Source of the DNA: Pantoea sp.
GTDB taxonomy: Bacteria > Pseudomonadota > Gammaproteobacteria > Enterobacterales > Enterobacteriaceae
Assembly (NCBI RefSeq): GCF_028283705.1
Contig: NZ_JAPWKD010000022.1
Location: forward strand, 124,001-188,000
Length of the DNA: 64,000 nt
Direction: 5' to 3'
Shown here one piece after another: positions 29,549 to 38,603 of the stretch. A program made the position numbers and the translations under genes. Every line of letters begins with the position of its first letter. Position 1 is the first letter of the stretch. Under the pieces are notes generated by a model. It did not search any database, had not been told where the DNA came from, and saw only the letters and a program-made list of their open reading frames with translations.

Positions 29549-32500
29549 TTATAGCTCAACAGGATCGATCACCATAAGTAGCTGACCCGCCTGCACTTGC
29601 TGCCCGACCTGCCGTTGCAGGCTATGGATTTTTCCGCTGACTGGCGCGACGATCGGGATTTCCATCTTCATTGATTCGAGAATGCCAACGGTGGCTCCCG
29701 CTTCAATGTCACTGCCTGGTGCCACCAGCCACTGCCAGACGCTACCTGCCACCTGGCTCTCCACACCATAACAATCGGCGGGGATGCTGGCCTCTTCACT
29801 GCTCTGCTCCGGCGGCTGGCTGTCAAAGGTAAACTGCCCCTCGGCACGCCAGCGTGCCAGTTCACTGTCAAATGCCTGTTGACGCTGCTGCTGGAAGTGG
29901 GAAATCTCGTCGGCCTGCTGTGTCAGTAACGACTGATAATCGGCGAGGCGGAATTCACCCTCCTCAATCCTCAACGGATAATCCCCCCAAGGAAAACGTT
30001 CCCGAATCTGTAGCAGCTCGTCGGCGCTGACCGGATAAAAACGGATCTGGTCGAAGAAACGCAGCAGCCAGGGTTGGGTGAACACTGACGTCTGACGGTC
30101 ACGGTTCCACATCTGTAGGGTACGTCCGACAAACTGATAACCGCCCGGCCCTTCCATGCCATACACGCACAGATAGGCTCCACCGATCCCCACCGAGTTT
30201 TCCGCCGTCCAGGTACGCGCCGGATTGTATTTAGTGGTCACTAAGCGATGACGTGGGTCGAGCGGTGTGGCAACCGGTGCACCGAGATAGACATCGCCCA
30301 GCCCCATCACCAGATACGCGGCGCTGAACAGAATGTCTTTCACCGCCTCAACGCTTTCCAGCCCGTTGATACGACGGATAAATTCAATATTGCTCGGACA
30401 CCAGGGTGCATTGGGTCGGACAGACTGGCTGTAGCGTTGAATCGCCACACGGCAGGCTTCATCATCCCAGCTGAGCGGCAGCCACAAGGTGCGCGAAGGA
30501 ACAGCCGCATCCGCTAAGGTTCCCAGTAACTTATCAGCGTGCAAAATCTGCGCCAGAAGCTCACTTCTTGTACAGGCCTGCGCGTCATAATGAATCTGCA
30601 ACGAGCGGATTCCGGGGGTCAGTTCCAGCCGACCCGGCAGCGGATGCGCCTCCAGCCACTGCATCAGCGCATGGACGCGGAAACGCAGCGCGATATCTAA
30701 CAGAAGATCGCCATATTCCACCAACAGAAAACGGTCACCGGCGGCGCGTACGCACAATGATGGCAACCCCTCAGTTGCTGCATGTTGGTGCAACACCGGA
30801 TCAATCAGGGGCAGCGCTACGCTTACGTTCAGCGGCTGTGCCTGGAGTGTGGCGATCTCCTCACGCTGCGCCTGCGCCAGTTGATCGGCGCTGGTCAGAT
30901 CGATCGGCACAAACTGCACCCGATCGCCCGCTTTCAGCTGGCCAATCTTCCACAGATCGGCCTCGATCACCGTGGCCGGACAAACAAAACCCCCGAGCGA
31001 CGGCCCATCCGGACCAAGGATCACCGGCATATCGCCAGTAAAATCGACGGTGCCAAATGCGTAGGCGTTGTCATGGATATTGGAGGGATGCATCCCCGCT
31101 TCACCGCCATCGCTACGCGCCCAGGTGGGTTTCGGACCGATTAAGCGAATGCCGGTGCGGCTGGAGTTGTAATGCACCTGCCACTCGGCAGCGAAGAATT
31201 CGCTGATGTCGTTATCGGTAAAGAAGGTGGGCGCGCCATGCGGCCCATAAATCACCCGCAGCTGCCAGCTTCCGTTGAGTTCCGGCAGCAACGCCGCTGG
31301 CAACGCGGCCTGCGGTAACTGCGCGGGGGCGGCGAGGTGCAACACATCCCCGGCGCGCAGCGCCCGTCCGGCATGGCCCCCGAATTTGCCCAACGTAAAG
31401 GTACTGCGGCTACCGAGATAGCGCGGCGTATCCAGTCCGCCCGCCAGCAGCAAGTAGCTGCGGCTGCCGTCATGCACGTCCCCTAGCGTCAGGGTTTGCC
31501 CGGCCTGGGCACTGATAATCTGGTTCATCGCCAGCGATTGCTGATCGAGCTGCGCCACCAGCGGTGCGCCAGTCAGCACAAAGCTACAGGCCTGATTAAA
31601 ACGTAAGGTCGGGCCACGCAAGGTAATTTCCAGACCCGCAGCCTGGGGATCATTCCCCAGCAGACGGTTGCCGAGCTGGAAGGCGCGACTGTCGAACGGA
31701 CCGGAGGGCGGCACACCGACATGCCAGTAGCCGGTACGGCCCGGCGCATCCTGCACCGTGGTCAGGGTGCCGCCGCTGAGGATATCCAGCGTCGGCGGTT
31801 GCCACTGCACGCCGCCGAGGGTTGCGGTAATGATACATCCCTGCTGCACCTCCGCCAGGGTCAGCAAATGGCGCAGCCACAGCAGATTGGTTTCGATGCC
31901 GTACAATTCTGTGGCGTCCAGCGCCTGCGCCAGTCCGGCCAGCGCCTGGTCGCGGTCCGTCCCATGCACAATCACTTTCGCCAGCATCGGGTCGTAAAAC
32001 GGAGAAACCGCCATGCCGCTCTCAACGCTGCTATCGACCCGCAAAGTGGCGGCTGCCAGTTCCCCCGGGAAGGCGACATGACTGAGCAGACCGGCACTCG
32101 GCTGGAACTGTTTTGCCGGATCTTCCGCATACAAACGCACCTGAATCGCATGGCCGGTTGCCACCCGCGGCAAACTGGCGAGCGGCGGCAACGTCTGCTG
32201 CGCCAGCTCCACCATCCAGCGTACTAAATCCACGCCGTACACCATTTCGGTCACGCCGTGTTCCACCTGCAAACGGGTGTTTACTTCGAGGAACCAGAAT
32301 TGCTGGCTGCCCTCGTCATAGACATATTCAACCGTCCCGGCGCTGCGGTACTGCACCGCACGTCCAAGGCGTACCGCTGTCGCCTGCAATTCGGCGCGTA
32401 CCGCGTCACTCAGGCCCGGGGCTGGGGTTTCTTCCATCACTTTCTGATTACGGCGCTGCGCCGAGCAATCACGCTCGCCGAGCGCAATCACCTCACCCGC

Positions 32501-33148
32501 CCCATCACCAAAGATCTGCACTTCGATATGACGCGCTCTGGCGATAAATTTCTCTAAAAAGACGCCATCGTCGGCGAAATTATTACCTGCGAGGCGTTTT
32601 ACGCGGGTAAAGGCATCGGCCAGCTGCTGTGCATCATCACAGCGCTGCATACCGATGCCGCCACCGCCAGCGGTGCTTTTCAGCATCACCGGATAGCCGA
32701 TGTCGAGCGCGGCGGCCTGCGCCTGCTCCAGCGACGTCAGCAGGCCGCTGCCGGGCAGCAACGGGACATTATTGTCCTGCGCCAGCGCACGGGCGCGGTG
32801 CTTCAGGCCAAACGCTGCCATTTGCTGTGCGTTCGGCCCGAGAAAATGCAGGCCCGCCGCTTCGCAGCGATTAACAAATTCGGGGTTTTCACTGAGGAAA
32901 CCGTAACCGGGATGCAGCGCCTGTGCGCCGCTCTGCGCGGCAATCGCCAGCAGCTTGTCCTGGTTCAGATAAGTATCGCGCACCTGGCCCTCGCCCAGCG
33001 ACCAGGCTTCATCCGCCAGTCGCACATGGCGCGCGTGGCGATCGGCTTCGGCATACACCGCTATCGCCCGGATATTCATCGCTTGTAAGGTGCGGATAAT
33101 ACGCACCGCAATCGCGCCACGGTTGGCAATCAATACACGCTCAATCAT
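29549..33148 (-). CDS. Biotin-dependent guanidine/urea carboxylase
   Basis: 1,199 residues. Biotin carboxylase domain at 1-450 (ATP-grasp, with L-K-S-T-A-G-G-G-G-I-G-M). KipA-like carboxyltransferase domain at about 460-760 (T-V-Q-D-A-P-G-R-T-G-Y). KipI-like domain at about 790-1000. Biotinyl domain at the end with the biotin Lys K1161 in E-S-M-K-M. This is the architecture annotated as urea carboxylase. Many such enzymes encoded with DUF1989 proteins and behind guanidine-I riboswitches are guanidine carboxylases (established work of recent years). The riboswitch here makes guanidine the better substrate guess. Last gene of the operon. No allophanate hydrolase follows; the next gene is yiaG. 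Confidence 0.9.
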   Translation of the reverse strand: MIERVLIANRGAIAVRIIRTLQAMNIRAIAVYAEADRHARHVRLADEAWSLGEGQVRDTYLNQDKLLAIAAQSGAQALHPGYGFLSENPEFVNRCEAAGLHFLGPNAQQMAAFGLKHRARALAQDNNVPLLPGSGLLTSLEQAQAAALDIGYPVMLKSTAGGGGIGMQRCDDAQQLADAFTRVKRLAGNNFADDGVFLEKFIARARHIEVQIFGDGAGEVIALGERDCSAQRRNQKVMEETPAPGLSDAVRAELQATAVRLGRAVQYRSAGTVEYVYDEGSQQFWFLEVNTRLQVEHGVTEMVYGVDLVRWMVELAQQTLPPLASLPRVATGHAIQVRLYAEDPAKQFQPSAGLLSHVAFPGELAAATLRVDSSVESGMAVSPFYDPMLAKVIVHGTDRDQALAGLAQALDATELYGIETNLLWLRHLLTLAEVQQGCIITATLGGVQWQPPTLDILSGGTLTTVQDAPGRTGYWHVGVPPSGPFDSRAFQLGNRLLGNDPQAAGLEITLRGPTLRFNQACSFVLTGAPLVAQLDQQSLAMNQIISAQAGQTLTLGDVHDGSRSYLLLAGGLDTPRYLGSRSTFTLGKFGGHAGRALRAGDVLHLAAPAQLPQAALPAALLPELNGSWQLRVIYGPHGAPTFFTDNDISEFFAAEWQVHYNSSRTGIRLIGPKPTWARSDGGEAGMHPSNIHDNAYAFGTVDFTGDMPVILGPDGPSLGGFVCPATVIEADLWKIGQLKAGDRVQFVPIDLTSADQLAQAQREEIATLQAQPLNVSVALPLIDPVLHQHAATEGLPSLCVRAAGDRFLLVEYGDLLLDIALRFRVHALMQWLEAHPLPGRLELTPGIRSLQIHYDAQACTRSELLAQILHADKLLGTLADAAVPSRTLWLPLSWDDEACRVAIQRYSQSVRPNAPWCPSNIEFIRRINGLESVEAVKDILFSAAYLVMGLGDVYLGAPVATPLDPRHRLVTTKYNPARTWTAENSVGIGGAYLCVYGMEGPGGYQFVGRTLQMWNRDRQTSVFTQPWLLRFFDQIRFYPVSADELLQIRERFPWGDYPLRIEEGEFRLADYQSLLTQQADEISHFQQQRQQAFDSELARWRAEGQFTFDSQPPEQSSEEASIPADCYGVESQVAGSVWQWLVAPGSDIEAGATVGILESMKMEIPIVAPVSGKIHSLQRQVGQQVQAGQLLMVIDPVEL

Positions 33149-33227
33149 GACTTCATCTCTCTTTCCGGCAGGTCGTCCTGCGCTGGCATTGACGGCAAAT
33201 AACGGGTCGTCCCGTTGCGTCAGGAGA

Positions 33228-33863
33228 TCACCACACGCTGACTAAAATCGGCGTCGGGTTGTAACCGTTACAGGGGTTGTTGAGCTGCGGGCAGTTGGAG
33301 ATCAGCACCAGAATGTTCATCTCCGCCACCATCTCGACATATTTACCCGGCGCAGAAATCCCATCGGCAAAGGTCAGCCCGCCTTCGTGCGTCACCGGTA
33401 CGTTCATAAAAAAGTTGATGTTGTGGGTGATGTCGCGGCGCGTCAGACCATATTCAGGATGTTCCGCCACCGCCAGCATCCAGCTGTCGCGGCAGGCGTG
33501 CATATGCCGTTTCTCCAGGTCATAACGCACGGTGTTACTTTCGGTGGCGCAGGCACCGCCGAGGGTGTCGTGGCGACCACAGGTATCGGCGACGATGGTC
33601 AGCATCGGACGATCGTCATTGGAACGCAGCACGCTGCCCGCCGTCAGAAACACATTTTGCTGGCCGCGCAGCGTGTCAGTCATGCTGTAGCGTTCAGCGG
33701 TGTCGTCAGCGTTGAAGAACAACGTATCCGCCGCCTGATTGCCTTCCAGATCGGTGATGCGCAACGTCGCGCCTTTTTCGATGCGATACAGCCAGTAATC
33801 ACCGGCACCAATATGCTGCTGAAAATGGGCCTCGGCAGGATTCAGTAAACTTTCTTTGATCAT
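33228..33863 (-). CDS. DUF1989 protein, urea-carboxylase-associated protein 1 / carboxyguanidine deiminase subunit
   Basis: 211 residues from the ATG at 33863 (behind GGGAGAG), overlapping the upstream stop as TGATG; a GTG three bases earlier is possible. DUF1989 features: G-D-Y-W-L-Y-R-I near the N-terminus, N-Q-A-A-D-T-L-F-F-N, a Cys-rich D-T-C-G-R-H-D-T-L-G-G-A-C core and C-N-G-Y-N-P-T-P at the end. The pair of DUF1989 proteins beside such carboxylases has been shown to be the heteromeric carboxyguanidine deiminase CgdAB, converting carboxyguanidine to allophanate. Which subunit this is cannot be told here. Confidence 0.87.
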   Translation of the reverse strand: MIKESLLNPAEAHFQQHIGAGDYWLYRIEKGATLRITDLEGNQAADTLFFNADDTAERYSMTDTLRGQQNVFLTAGSVLRSNDDRPMLTIVADTCGRHDTLGGACATESNTVRYDLEKRHMHACRDSWMLAVAEHPEYGLTRRDITHNINFFMNVPVTHEGGLTFADGISAPGKYVEMVAEMNILVLISNCPQLNNPCNGYNPTPILVSVW

Positions 33864-34573
33864 CACAACTCTCCCTGCAATTGATAGAGCGCGTTATTAC
33901 GCAGGCCGCGCTGGTTCTCGGCACGTTGCAGACAAATCTCCGGCAACGGCGCGCGCTGCGCATCGATCTGCAATCCCAGCGGCTGGCGCGGATAATCACC
34001 CGCCGGGGTGAGCGGATGCGGGCAGGTGTGCAGCATCACCAGGGTGTCCATGGCGAAACGCAGCCGGACCTGAGCACCGGCAGCACCCTGCCGTTCCCGT
34101 TGCAGCGTGCCATTGTCGTCGGCGCGTACCTGGGCGAAGAAGTTGATGCAGGCGGCCATATCACGCTTGCCGAGGCCATATTTCGCCAGCTCCACGAGGA
34201 AACTGTCGTAGCCGTTCTGATGGCGCTGATTACGTGCCTGCTGATAATCGCTGGCGCCAAACAGCGCGGCGGTTTGCGCGGCGTTCAGCGTGCCACACAC
34301 GCTCTCGTGCCAACCGAAGCTATCCGCTTCAATACCGCAAAAGATGCGCCCCATGTCCGAGTAGAGGCAGTGCCCGGCGGTAAGACGAAAGGTGTGCTGG
34401 CACTTGAGGGTGTCCGGCGCGTTGTAACGCTCCAGCAGGTTTTCCGGGTTGTAAAACAACATGCCGACATTCGCGCCGCCCACCACATCGGTGAGGGTCA
34501 GCGCGGTGCCGCTGCGCATCACAAACGACCAGTGCGAGCCAGCCGGTAACTGCGTTTGATACGAGGTAGTCAT
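33863..34573 (-). CDS. DUF1989 protein, urea-carboxylase-associated protein 2 / carboxyguanidine deiminase subunit
   Basis: 236 residues, the larger of the two DUF1989 proteins. Matching core segments to its partner: G-S-H-W-S-F-V-M-R, G-G-A-N-V-G-M-L-F-Y-N-P-E-N, F-G-W-H-E-S-V-C-G and H-T-C-P-H-P-L near the C-terminus. It begins 11 bases after the ATPase gene. Paralogous to the following gene (both share the N...D-T-L...T-A-G pattern around the middle), consistent with a two-subunit enzyme acting after the carboxylase. Confidence 0.87.
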   Translation of the reverse strand: MTTSYQTQLPAGSHWSFVMRSGTALTLTDVVGGANVGMLFYNPENLLERYNAPDTLKCQHTFRLTAGHCLYSDMGRIFCGIEADSFGWHESVCGTLNAAQTAALFGASDYQQARNQRHQNGYDSFLVELAKYGLGKRDMAACINFFAQVRADDNGTLQRERQGAAGAQVRLRFAMDTLVMLHTCPHPLTPAGDYPRQPLGLQIDAQRAPLPEICLQRAENQRGLRNNALYQLQGEL

Positions 34574-34584
34574 GATTCTCTCCT

Positions 34585-35346
34585 TCAGGCGACCTGCGAT
34601 TCGGCCAGCGGCGCATCAGCGGGCCGCTGCCGATCGAGCGGCAGGTCGTAAGTAATGGTTGCGCCCCAGGCTTCCGGCGCGTGGGGGTCGTGGCGCAGCT
34701 TGTCGAAAACCAGCAGGCGTGAGGCGAGGCTGAAGCCTTCTTTCAGATCGTGGGTGATCATAAAGATGGTCAGGCCATGCTGTTGCCAAAGCTGGGTGAT
34801 CAGCTGATGCATCTCGCTGCGGATACCGGGATCGAGCGCGCCAAAGGGCTCATCCAGCAGCAGAATGCGCGGGCGCTTCATCAGTGCCTGCGCCAGCGCC
34901 AGACGCTGTTGCATCCCTCCGGACAGCTGATGCGGATATTTGCTTTGCGCATGTTCCAGACCTACCTGCGCCAGCATTTCCTGCGCACGCTGGCGGATGG
35001 CCTGCCGTTTGCGCCCCCAGACGCGTCCCAGCCAGCGGGCGGTGCTGAACTCTTCCGCCAGCATCACGTTGCCCAGCACCGTCAGATGCGGGAACACCGA
35101 GTAGCGCTGAAACACCACGCCGCGATGGGCATCGGGTTCATCGGGGATCGGTTCACCATCCAGCAGCAATGCGCCTTTGGTGGGGGCTTCGGTGCCGAGC
35201 AGCATATTGAGGAAGGTGGTTTTGCCGCAGCCGGAAGCGCCGACAATCGCCACAAATTCTCCCTCTTCCACGCTGATGTTCAGTCGCTCCAGCACCACCT
35301 GCTGGCCATAGTGCTTCTCAAGGTTTTTCAGTTGCAGTAAGGGCAT
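34585..35346 (-). CDS. ABC transporter ATP-binding protein (NitT/TauT type) of guanidine operon
   Basis: 253 residues: Walker A G-A-S-G-C-G-K-T-T, signature L-S-G-G-M-Q-Q-R-L, Walker B I-L-L-L-D-E-P-F-G-A-L-D-P. It belongs to the nitrate/taurine-type importer ATPases. With the next two upstream genes it forms a complete importer, predicted to bring guanidine (or a related small nitrogen compound) into the cell because it sits in the riboswitch-controlled transcript. It follows the permease by 10 bases. Confidence 0.9.
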   Translation of the reverse strand: MPLLQLKNLEKHYGQQVVLERLNISVEEGEFVAIVGASGCGKTTFLNMLLGTEAPTKGALLLDGEPIPDEPDAHRGVVFQRYSVFPHLTVLGNVMLAEEFSTARWLGRVWGRKRQAIRQRAQEMLAQVGLEHAQSKYPHQLSGGMQQRLALAQALMKRPRILLLDEPFGALDPGIRSEMHQLITQLWQQHGLTIFMITHDLKEGFSLASRLLVFDKLRHDPHAPEAWGATITYDLPLDRQRPADAPLAESQVA

Positions 35347-35356
35347 GCTGCGTTCC

Positions 35357-36169
35357 TTATTTGGCGTAATACCACGGCCAGCAGCGACGGCTAATCAGCC
35401 GCAGCAGCAGGTCGAGGGCAAAGGCCAGCAGGGTAATCCAGGCGACGTAAGGCAAAATCACATCCATCGCCAGATAACGACGCATCAGGAAGATGCGGTA
35501 GCCGAGGCCTTCGGTGGCGACGATGGCTTCTGCGGCGATCAGGAACAGCCACGCCGAGCTGAGTGACAGGCGCACGGCATCGAACAAGCGCGGCATCAGC
35601 TGTGGCAGTATCACCCGCCACAAAATCTGCGCGCTATTGCCGCCCAACGTCTGCGCCTTCACCAGCTGCTCGCGCGGGATTTTCTCCACCTGGAGTTGCA
35701 AATCGCGGGCAATCAGCGGGGTGATGCCGATGACAATCAGCACCACTTTCGACACTTCACCGAGGCCAAAGCAGATAAACAGAATCGGCAGAATCGCCAG
35801 CGGCGGCACCAACGCGAACAGGGTGACCAGCGGAGCCAGCACCGCACGCACCACCGGCAACGCGCCAGTGAACAGGCCAATCGCCAGCGCCAGCATGGCG
35901 CTGATTAACACGCCGCTCAGCAGACGCATCAGGCTGGCGGCGGTGTCGGTCCACAGCAGATACTCCCCGGTACGCGGGCTGGGCTGAAACGCCATCCGGT
36001 TGATGGCGTCGCCCATGGCGTTAAACCCCGGCAGCAGCTTATCCGCCGCGTTGAGGCTCAGACGCGCATCCGACGCGAACAGATACACCAGCAGCAACGC
36101 CAGCAGCGGCAGCACACCGAGCAACAGGCGGCCCATCGGCAGCGGTTGATAGTTAATCAGTTTACGCAT
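35357..36169 (-). CDS. ABC transporter permease (NitT/TauT type) of guanidine operon
   Basis: 270 residues, about six hydrophobic segments. The membrane-integral cytoplasmic loop reads A-Q-T-L-G-G-N-S-A-Q-I-L-W-R-V-I-L-P (EAA-like motif of BPD permeases). N-terminal leader segment R-L-L-L-G-V-L-P-L-L-A-L-L-L. It lies 15 bases downstream of the binding-protein gene and 10 upstream of the ATPase. Confidence 0.9.
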   Translation of the reverse strand: MRKLINYQPLPMGRLLLGVLPLLALLLVYLFASDARLSLNAADKLLPGFNAMGDAINRMAFQPSPRTGEYLLWTDTAASLMRLLSGVLISAMLALAIGLFTGALPVVRAVLAPLVTLFALVPPLAILPILFICFGLGEVSKVVLIVIGITPLIARDLQLQVEKIPREQLVKAQTLGGNSAQILWRVILPQLMPRLFDAVRLSLSSAWLFLIAAEAIVATEGLGYRIFLMRRYLAMDVILPYVAWITLLAFALDLLLRLISRRCWPWYYAK

Positions 36170-36184
36170 CGGCTTTGCTCCCGC

Positions 36185-37243
36185 TTACAGCTGGCCTGCG
36201 GCCGCCAGTTTGGTGTAGGTATCGATAAAGCGCAGTTTGATGTTGCCCGCGTTACCCCAGTTACCCGCCGGTGTTTCCACCCCCACCACATCGGCACTCG
36301 GCGCGGCCTCGCCCAGCAAGCCATGCTTGAAGGAGAACTCCGCCACCAGCTGCATCGTGGCTTTCAGCTGCGGGCTATCGACGAAATCGAGGGTGGTTTT
36401 GCCATCGCTGAACAGATGGGTGGCGGCCAGTTGCTGGTCAAAACCGGCGAGGTCAGTGCCGGATGCCTGCGCCATTTGCGTGCGTGCGGCGACGGCGGTC
36501 GCGCCCGGACCGGACATGGTTTTCAGGGTTTCATACCAGGCACCGGTCAACGCTTTGCCCAGCTGCGGGTATTTCTTCAGGGTGTTGGTGTTGACCACCA
36601 GCAGGTCGAGGATTTCGCCCGGAATCTGCGCCGAGGAGAAGATCAGATGGCTGTTCGGCACCTTCTTCGCTTCTGCCAGCAGAGGGTTCCAGGTGACGAT
36701 AGAGTTGACGTCCGGCGTACCAAAGGCGGCCACCAGATCGGCATCAGCGGTGTTGACCACTTTGACATCTTTTTCGCTCATGCCGGATTTCTCCAGCGCG
36801 CGCGCCAACAGGTAATGCGAAACCGACAGCTGCACCAGATTGATCGGTTTGCCTTTCAGCGCCGCCACACTGTCCGCGCCTTTCAGCAGAATGCCGTCGT
36901 TGCCGTTGGAGTAGTCACCGACGATCAGCGCGGTGCTATCCACGCCGCCGGTGGCCGGAATGGTCAGCGCATCCATGTTGGTCATGGTGCAGCCGTCAAA
37001 GCCGCCTGCGGTGTATTGGTTGACCGACTCGATATAGTCGTTGACCTGCACAAACTGAATGTCGATGCCGTATTTATCGGCCCATTTTTTGACGATGCCA
37101 TTCTGCTGGGCGTAATCCCACGGCATCCAGCCTGCATAAATGGACCAGCAAATCTTGAAGGAAGGTTTCGCGGCGGCAAGCGCGTTAACGCTGAACAGCG
37201 CGATGGTGCAAAGCAACAGCAAGCGAAGGCAGGCTTTGATCAT
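36185..37243 (-). CDS. ABC transporter substrate-binding protein of guanidine operon
   Basis: 352 residues with a signal peptide (MIKACLRLLLLCTIALFSVN, cleavage near ALA-A). The mature protein is a NitT/TauT/SsuA-type periplasmic binding protein (C-W-S-I-Y-A-G-W-M-P-W-D-Y-A-Q-Q-N-G-I-V, then G-G-F-D-G-C-T-M-T-N-M-D-A). It is the first gene after the guanidine-I riboswitch and presumably delivers guanidine or a guanidino compound. Ligand specificity is inferred from regulation only. Confidence 0.9.
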   Translation of the reverse strand: MIKACLRLLLLCTIALFSVNALAAAKPSFKICWSIYAGWMPWDYAQQNGIVKKWADKYGIDIQFVQVNDYIESVNQYTAGGFDGCTMTNMDALTIPATGGVDSTALIVGDYSNGNDGILLKGADSVAALKGKPINLVQLSVSHYLLARALEKSGMSEKDVKVVNTADADLVAAFGTPDVNSIVTWNPLLAEAKKVPNSHLIFSSAQIPGEILDLLVVNTNTLKKYPQLGKALTGAWYETLKTMSGPGATAVAARTQMAQASGTDLAGFDQQLAATHLFSDGKTTLDFVDSPQLKATMQLVAEFSFKHGLLGEAAPSADVVGVETPAGNWGNAGNIKLRFIDTYTKLAAAGQL

Positions 37244-37272
37244 GGTGGTTCCTCTGACGTTAGCGGACGAAT

Positions 37273-37320
37273 AAAAGCAGGAGGCGGCGAGTAACGATCT
37301 CGCTTTCCTCCCGGGCTTTT
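37273..37320 (-). terminator. Riboswitch expression-platform terminator hairpin
   Basis: On the minus strand the aptamer's 3' end (AAAAGCCCGGGAGG) can pair with a downstream CCTCCTGCTTTT, stacked on an inner GCGAG/CTCGC stem, giving a long hairpin that ends in a T-rich tract. Because the same bases are needed for the aptamer, ligand binding and hairpin formation exclude each other. This fits a guanidine-ON transcription switch. Confidence 0.8.
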
Positions 37321-37398
37321 ATCCCGCCGTGTAACCGTCAGAGGACGGTCGGTCACTCTCGGACCAGCATCTCGCGATCGGAACCCTAGTGACCCATT
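37305..37398 (-). promoter_or_regulatory. Guanidine-I (ykkC) riboswitch
   Basis: The minus strand carries the hallmark segments in order: CACTAGGGTTCCG, GCTGGTCCGAGAG, an ACCGTC/GACGGT hairpin, and ACACGGCGGGATAAAAGCCC followed by GGGAGG. These match the conserved ykkC subtype 1 aptamer, which binds free guanidinium. It sits about 60 bases upstream of the binding-protein ATG and therefore controls the whole importer-deiminase-carboxylase operon. Confidence 0.95.
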
Positions 37399-37455
37399 GC
37401 AAATTGTCTGGCGACATCGGTTACCCGCTATCGCTCCTGCATCTGGCTAAAGTCA

Positions 37456-37472
37456 GGCAAAAAAAGTGCCAA
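37456..37472 (-). promoter_or_regulatory. Sigma-54 (-24/-12) promoter of the guanidine operon
   Basis: The minus strand reads TTGGCAC-TTTTT-TTGCC. The GG and GC dinucleotides are separated by exactly 10 bases, as required for RpoN promoters (consensus TGGCAC-N5-TTGCW). The predicted start near 37446 lies about 50 bases before the riboswitch aptamer. This implies nitrogen-limitation control through an enhancer-binding protein. Confidence 0.72.
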
Positions 37473-37534
37473 TGTTATATTTAATTGAAAAATATGAATT
37501 TTTATAAAAAACATCTCCCCCGGCAGCCAGGTTC

Positions 37535-37571
37535 TGCACAGCGGTGCAGCATCCGCGCACCAACATGACGC
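37535..37571. promoter_or_regulatory. NtrC-like enhancer sites
   Basis: GCACCAACATGACGC at 37557-37571 matches the E. coli glnA NtrC site pattern GCACCAACATGGTGC in 13 of 15 bases. A second dyad, TGCACAGCGGTGCA (37535-37548), has the same half-sites with shorter spacing. They lie about 90-125 bases upstream of the predicted sigma-54 start, a usual enhancer distance. Confidence 0.5.
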
Positions 37572-37734
37572 AGGCCAACCAGGCGCAGGTTGATGTAGTT
37601 CTCAGTTTTCACCTGGCACGAAAAAAAGTTTTACTTAACGATCATAGGGTTATTCCTCAATCCCTTTACCCGCTTCCGAACCAATTAAATATTGGTTCGC
37701 TTCTTGCCTAAGCTGATAACAACTGACCACCCCC
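37572..37734. other. Divergent intergenic region between guanidine and GGT operons
   Basis: The full gap between the two divergent operons is 37244-37884. Besides the riboswitch, sigma-54 promoter, enhancer sites and a REP element, this part shows no supportable gene. It should hold a promoter for the rightward GntR operon that I cannot pinpoint. Confidence 0.4.
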
Positions 37735-37804
37735 GTAGCGGCGCGATTTATCGCGCGCCTTTTAACAGAACATGCATAAACAGCGCGATGAATCGCGCCG
37801 CTAC
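37735..37804. repeat. REP-type inverted repeat, copy 2
   Basis: 22-base arms 37735-37756 and 37783-37804, one substitution between them, 26-base spacer. Same arm sequence as the copy at 23621. Confidence 0.87.
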
Positions 37805-37884
37805 CAGTTTGTGCAGGCTGTCGTTTGATGACAGACATTAGGTTTTACGCGATTCCAATTGATGAATAAACAGGCGAACCAATC

Positions 37885-38603
37885 ATGAGTGACACGCCAA
37901 AATCTGCCATCAACTCCAGCTCGGCACTGGAGCAATTGCGCCAGCTGATTCAGCAGCAGGAGCACACGCCCGATCGCGCACTGCCGACCGAGCGCGAGCT
38001 GGCCGAACGCTTTGGCGTGGGTCGGCGCGAAATCCGCCGCGCGCTGGATGTGCTGGAAGAAGAAGGCCGCATCTGGCGTAAGCAGGGCAAAGGCACCTTT
38101 GTCGGCCCGGCCGCCCCGGTACAGCCGCTGGTGCTGCACGATTTGCCGCAGCAGTCGAACCTGCTGGAGGTGATGGAAGCGCGTCTGCAACTGGAACCAG
38201 GGCTGGCGCGCCTCGCCGCACTACGCGCCAGCAAAGAACAAATCGCCCTGATGAAACGCCTGATTGAACGCATGCAGGGCATTGTCGCGCCAGAAGATGG
38301 CGACCAGCACGAGCTGTGGGACAGTGCCTTTCACCGCGCTATCGCCGAAGCCGCCGGGAATCGCCTGATGCTTGGTCTGTTTGAAGCCGTCGACGCGGTG
38401 CGCCGTGACCCCGGCTGGCAGCATCTGCGCGAACAGGCACGCACCCCGGCACGCCTCGATACCTACGACAACCATCATCAGCGCCTGCTGGACCATATCG
38501 CCAATCGCCAGCCCCATGAGGCGGCGGCAGCGATGCGTGAGCACCTGCTGGCGCTGCAACAGGCGCTGATGGAAACCCTGTATGCCAGCCACGAGGAGAC
38601 GCC

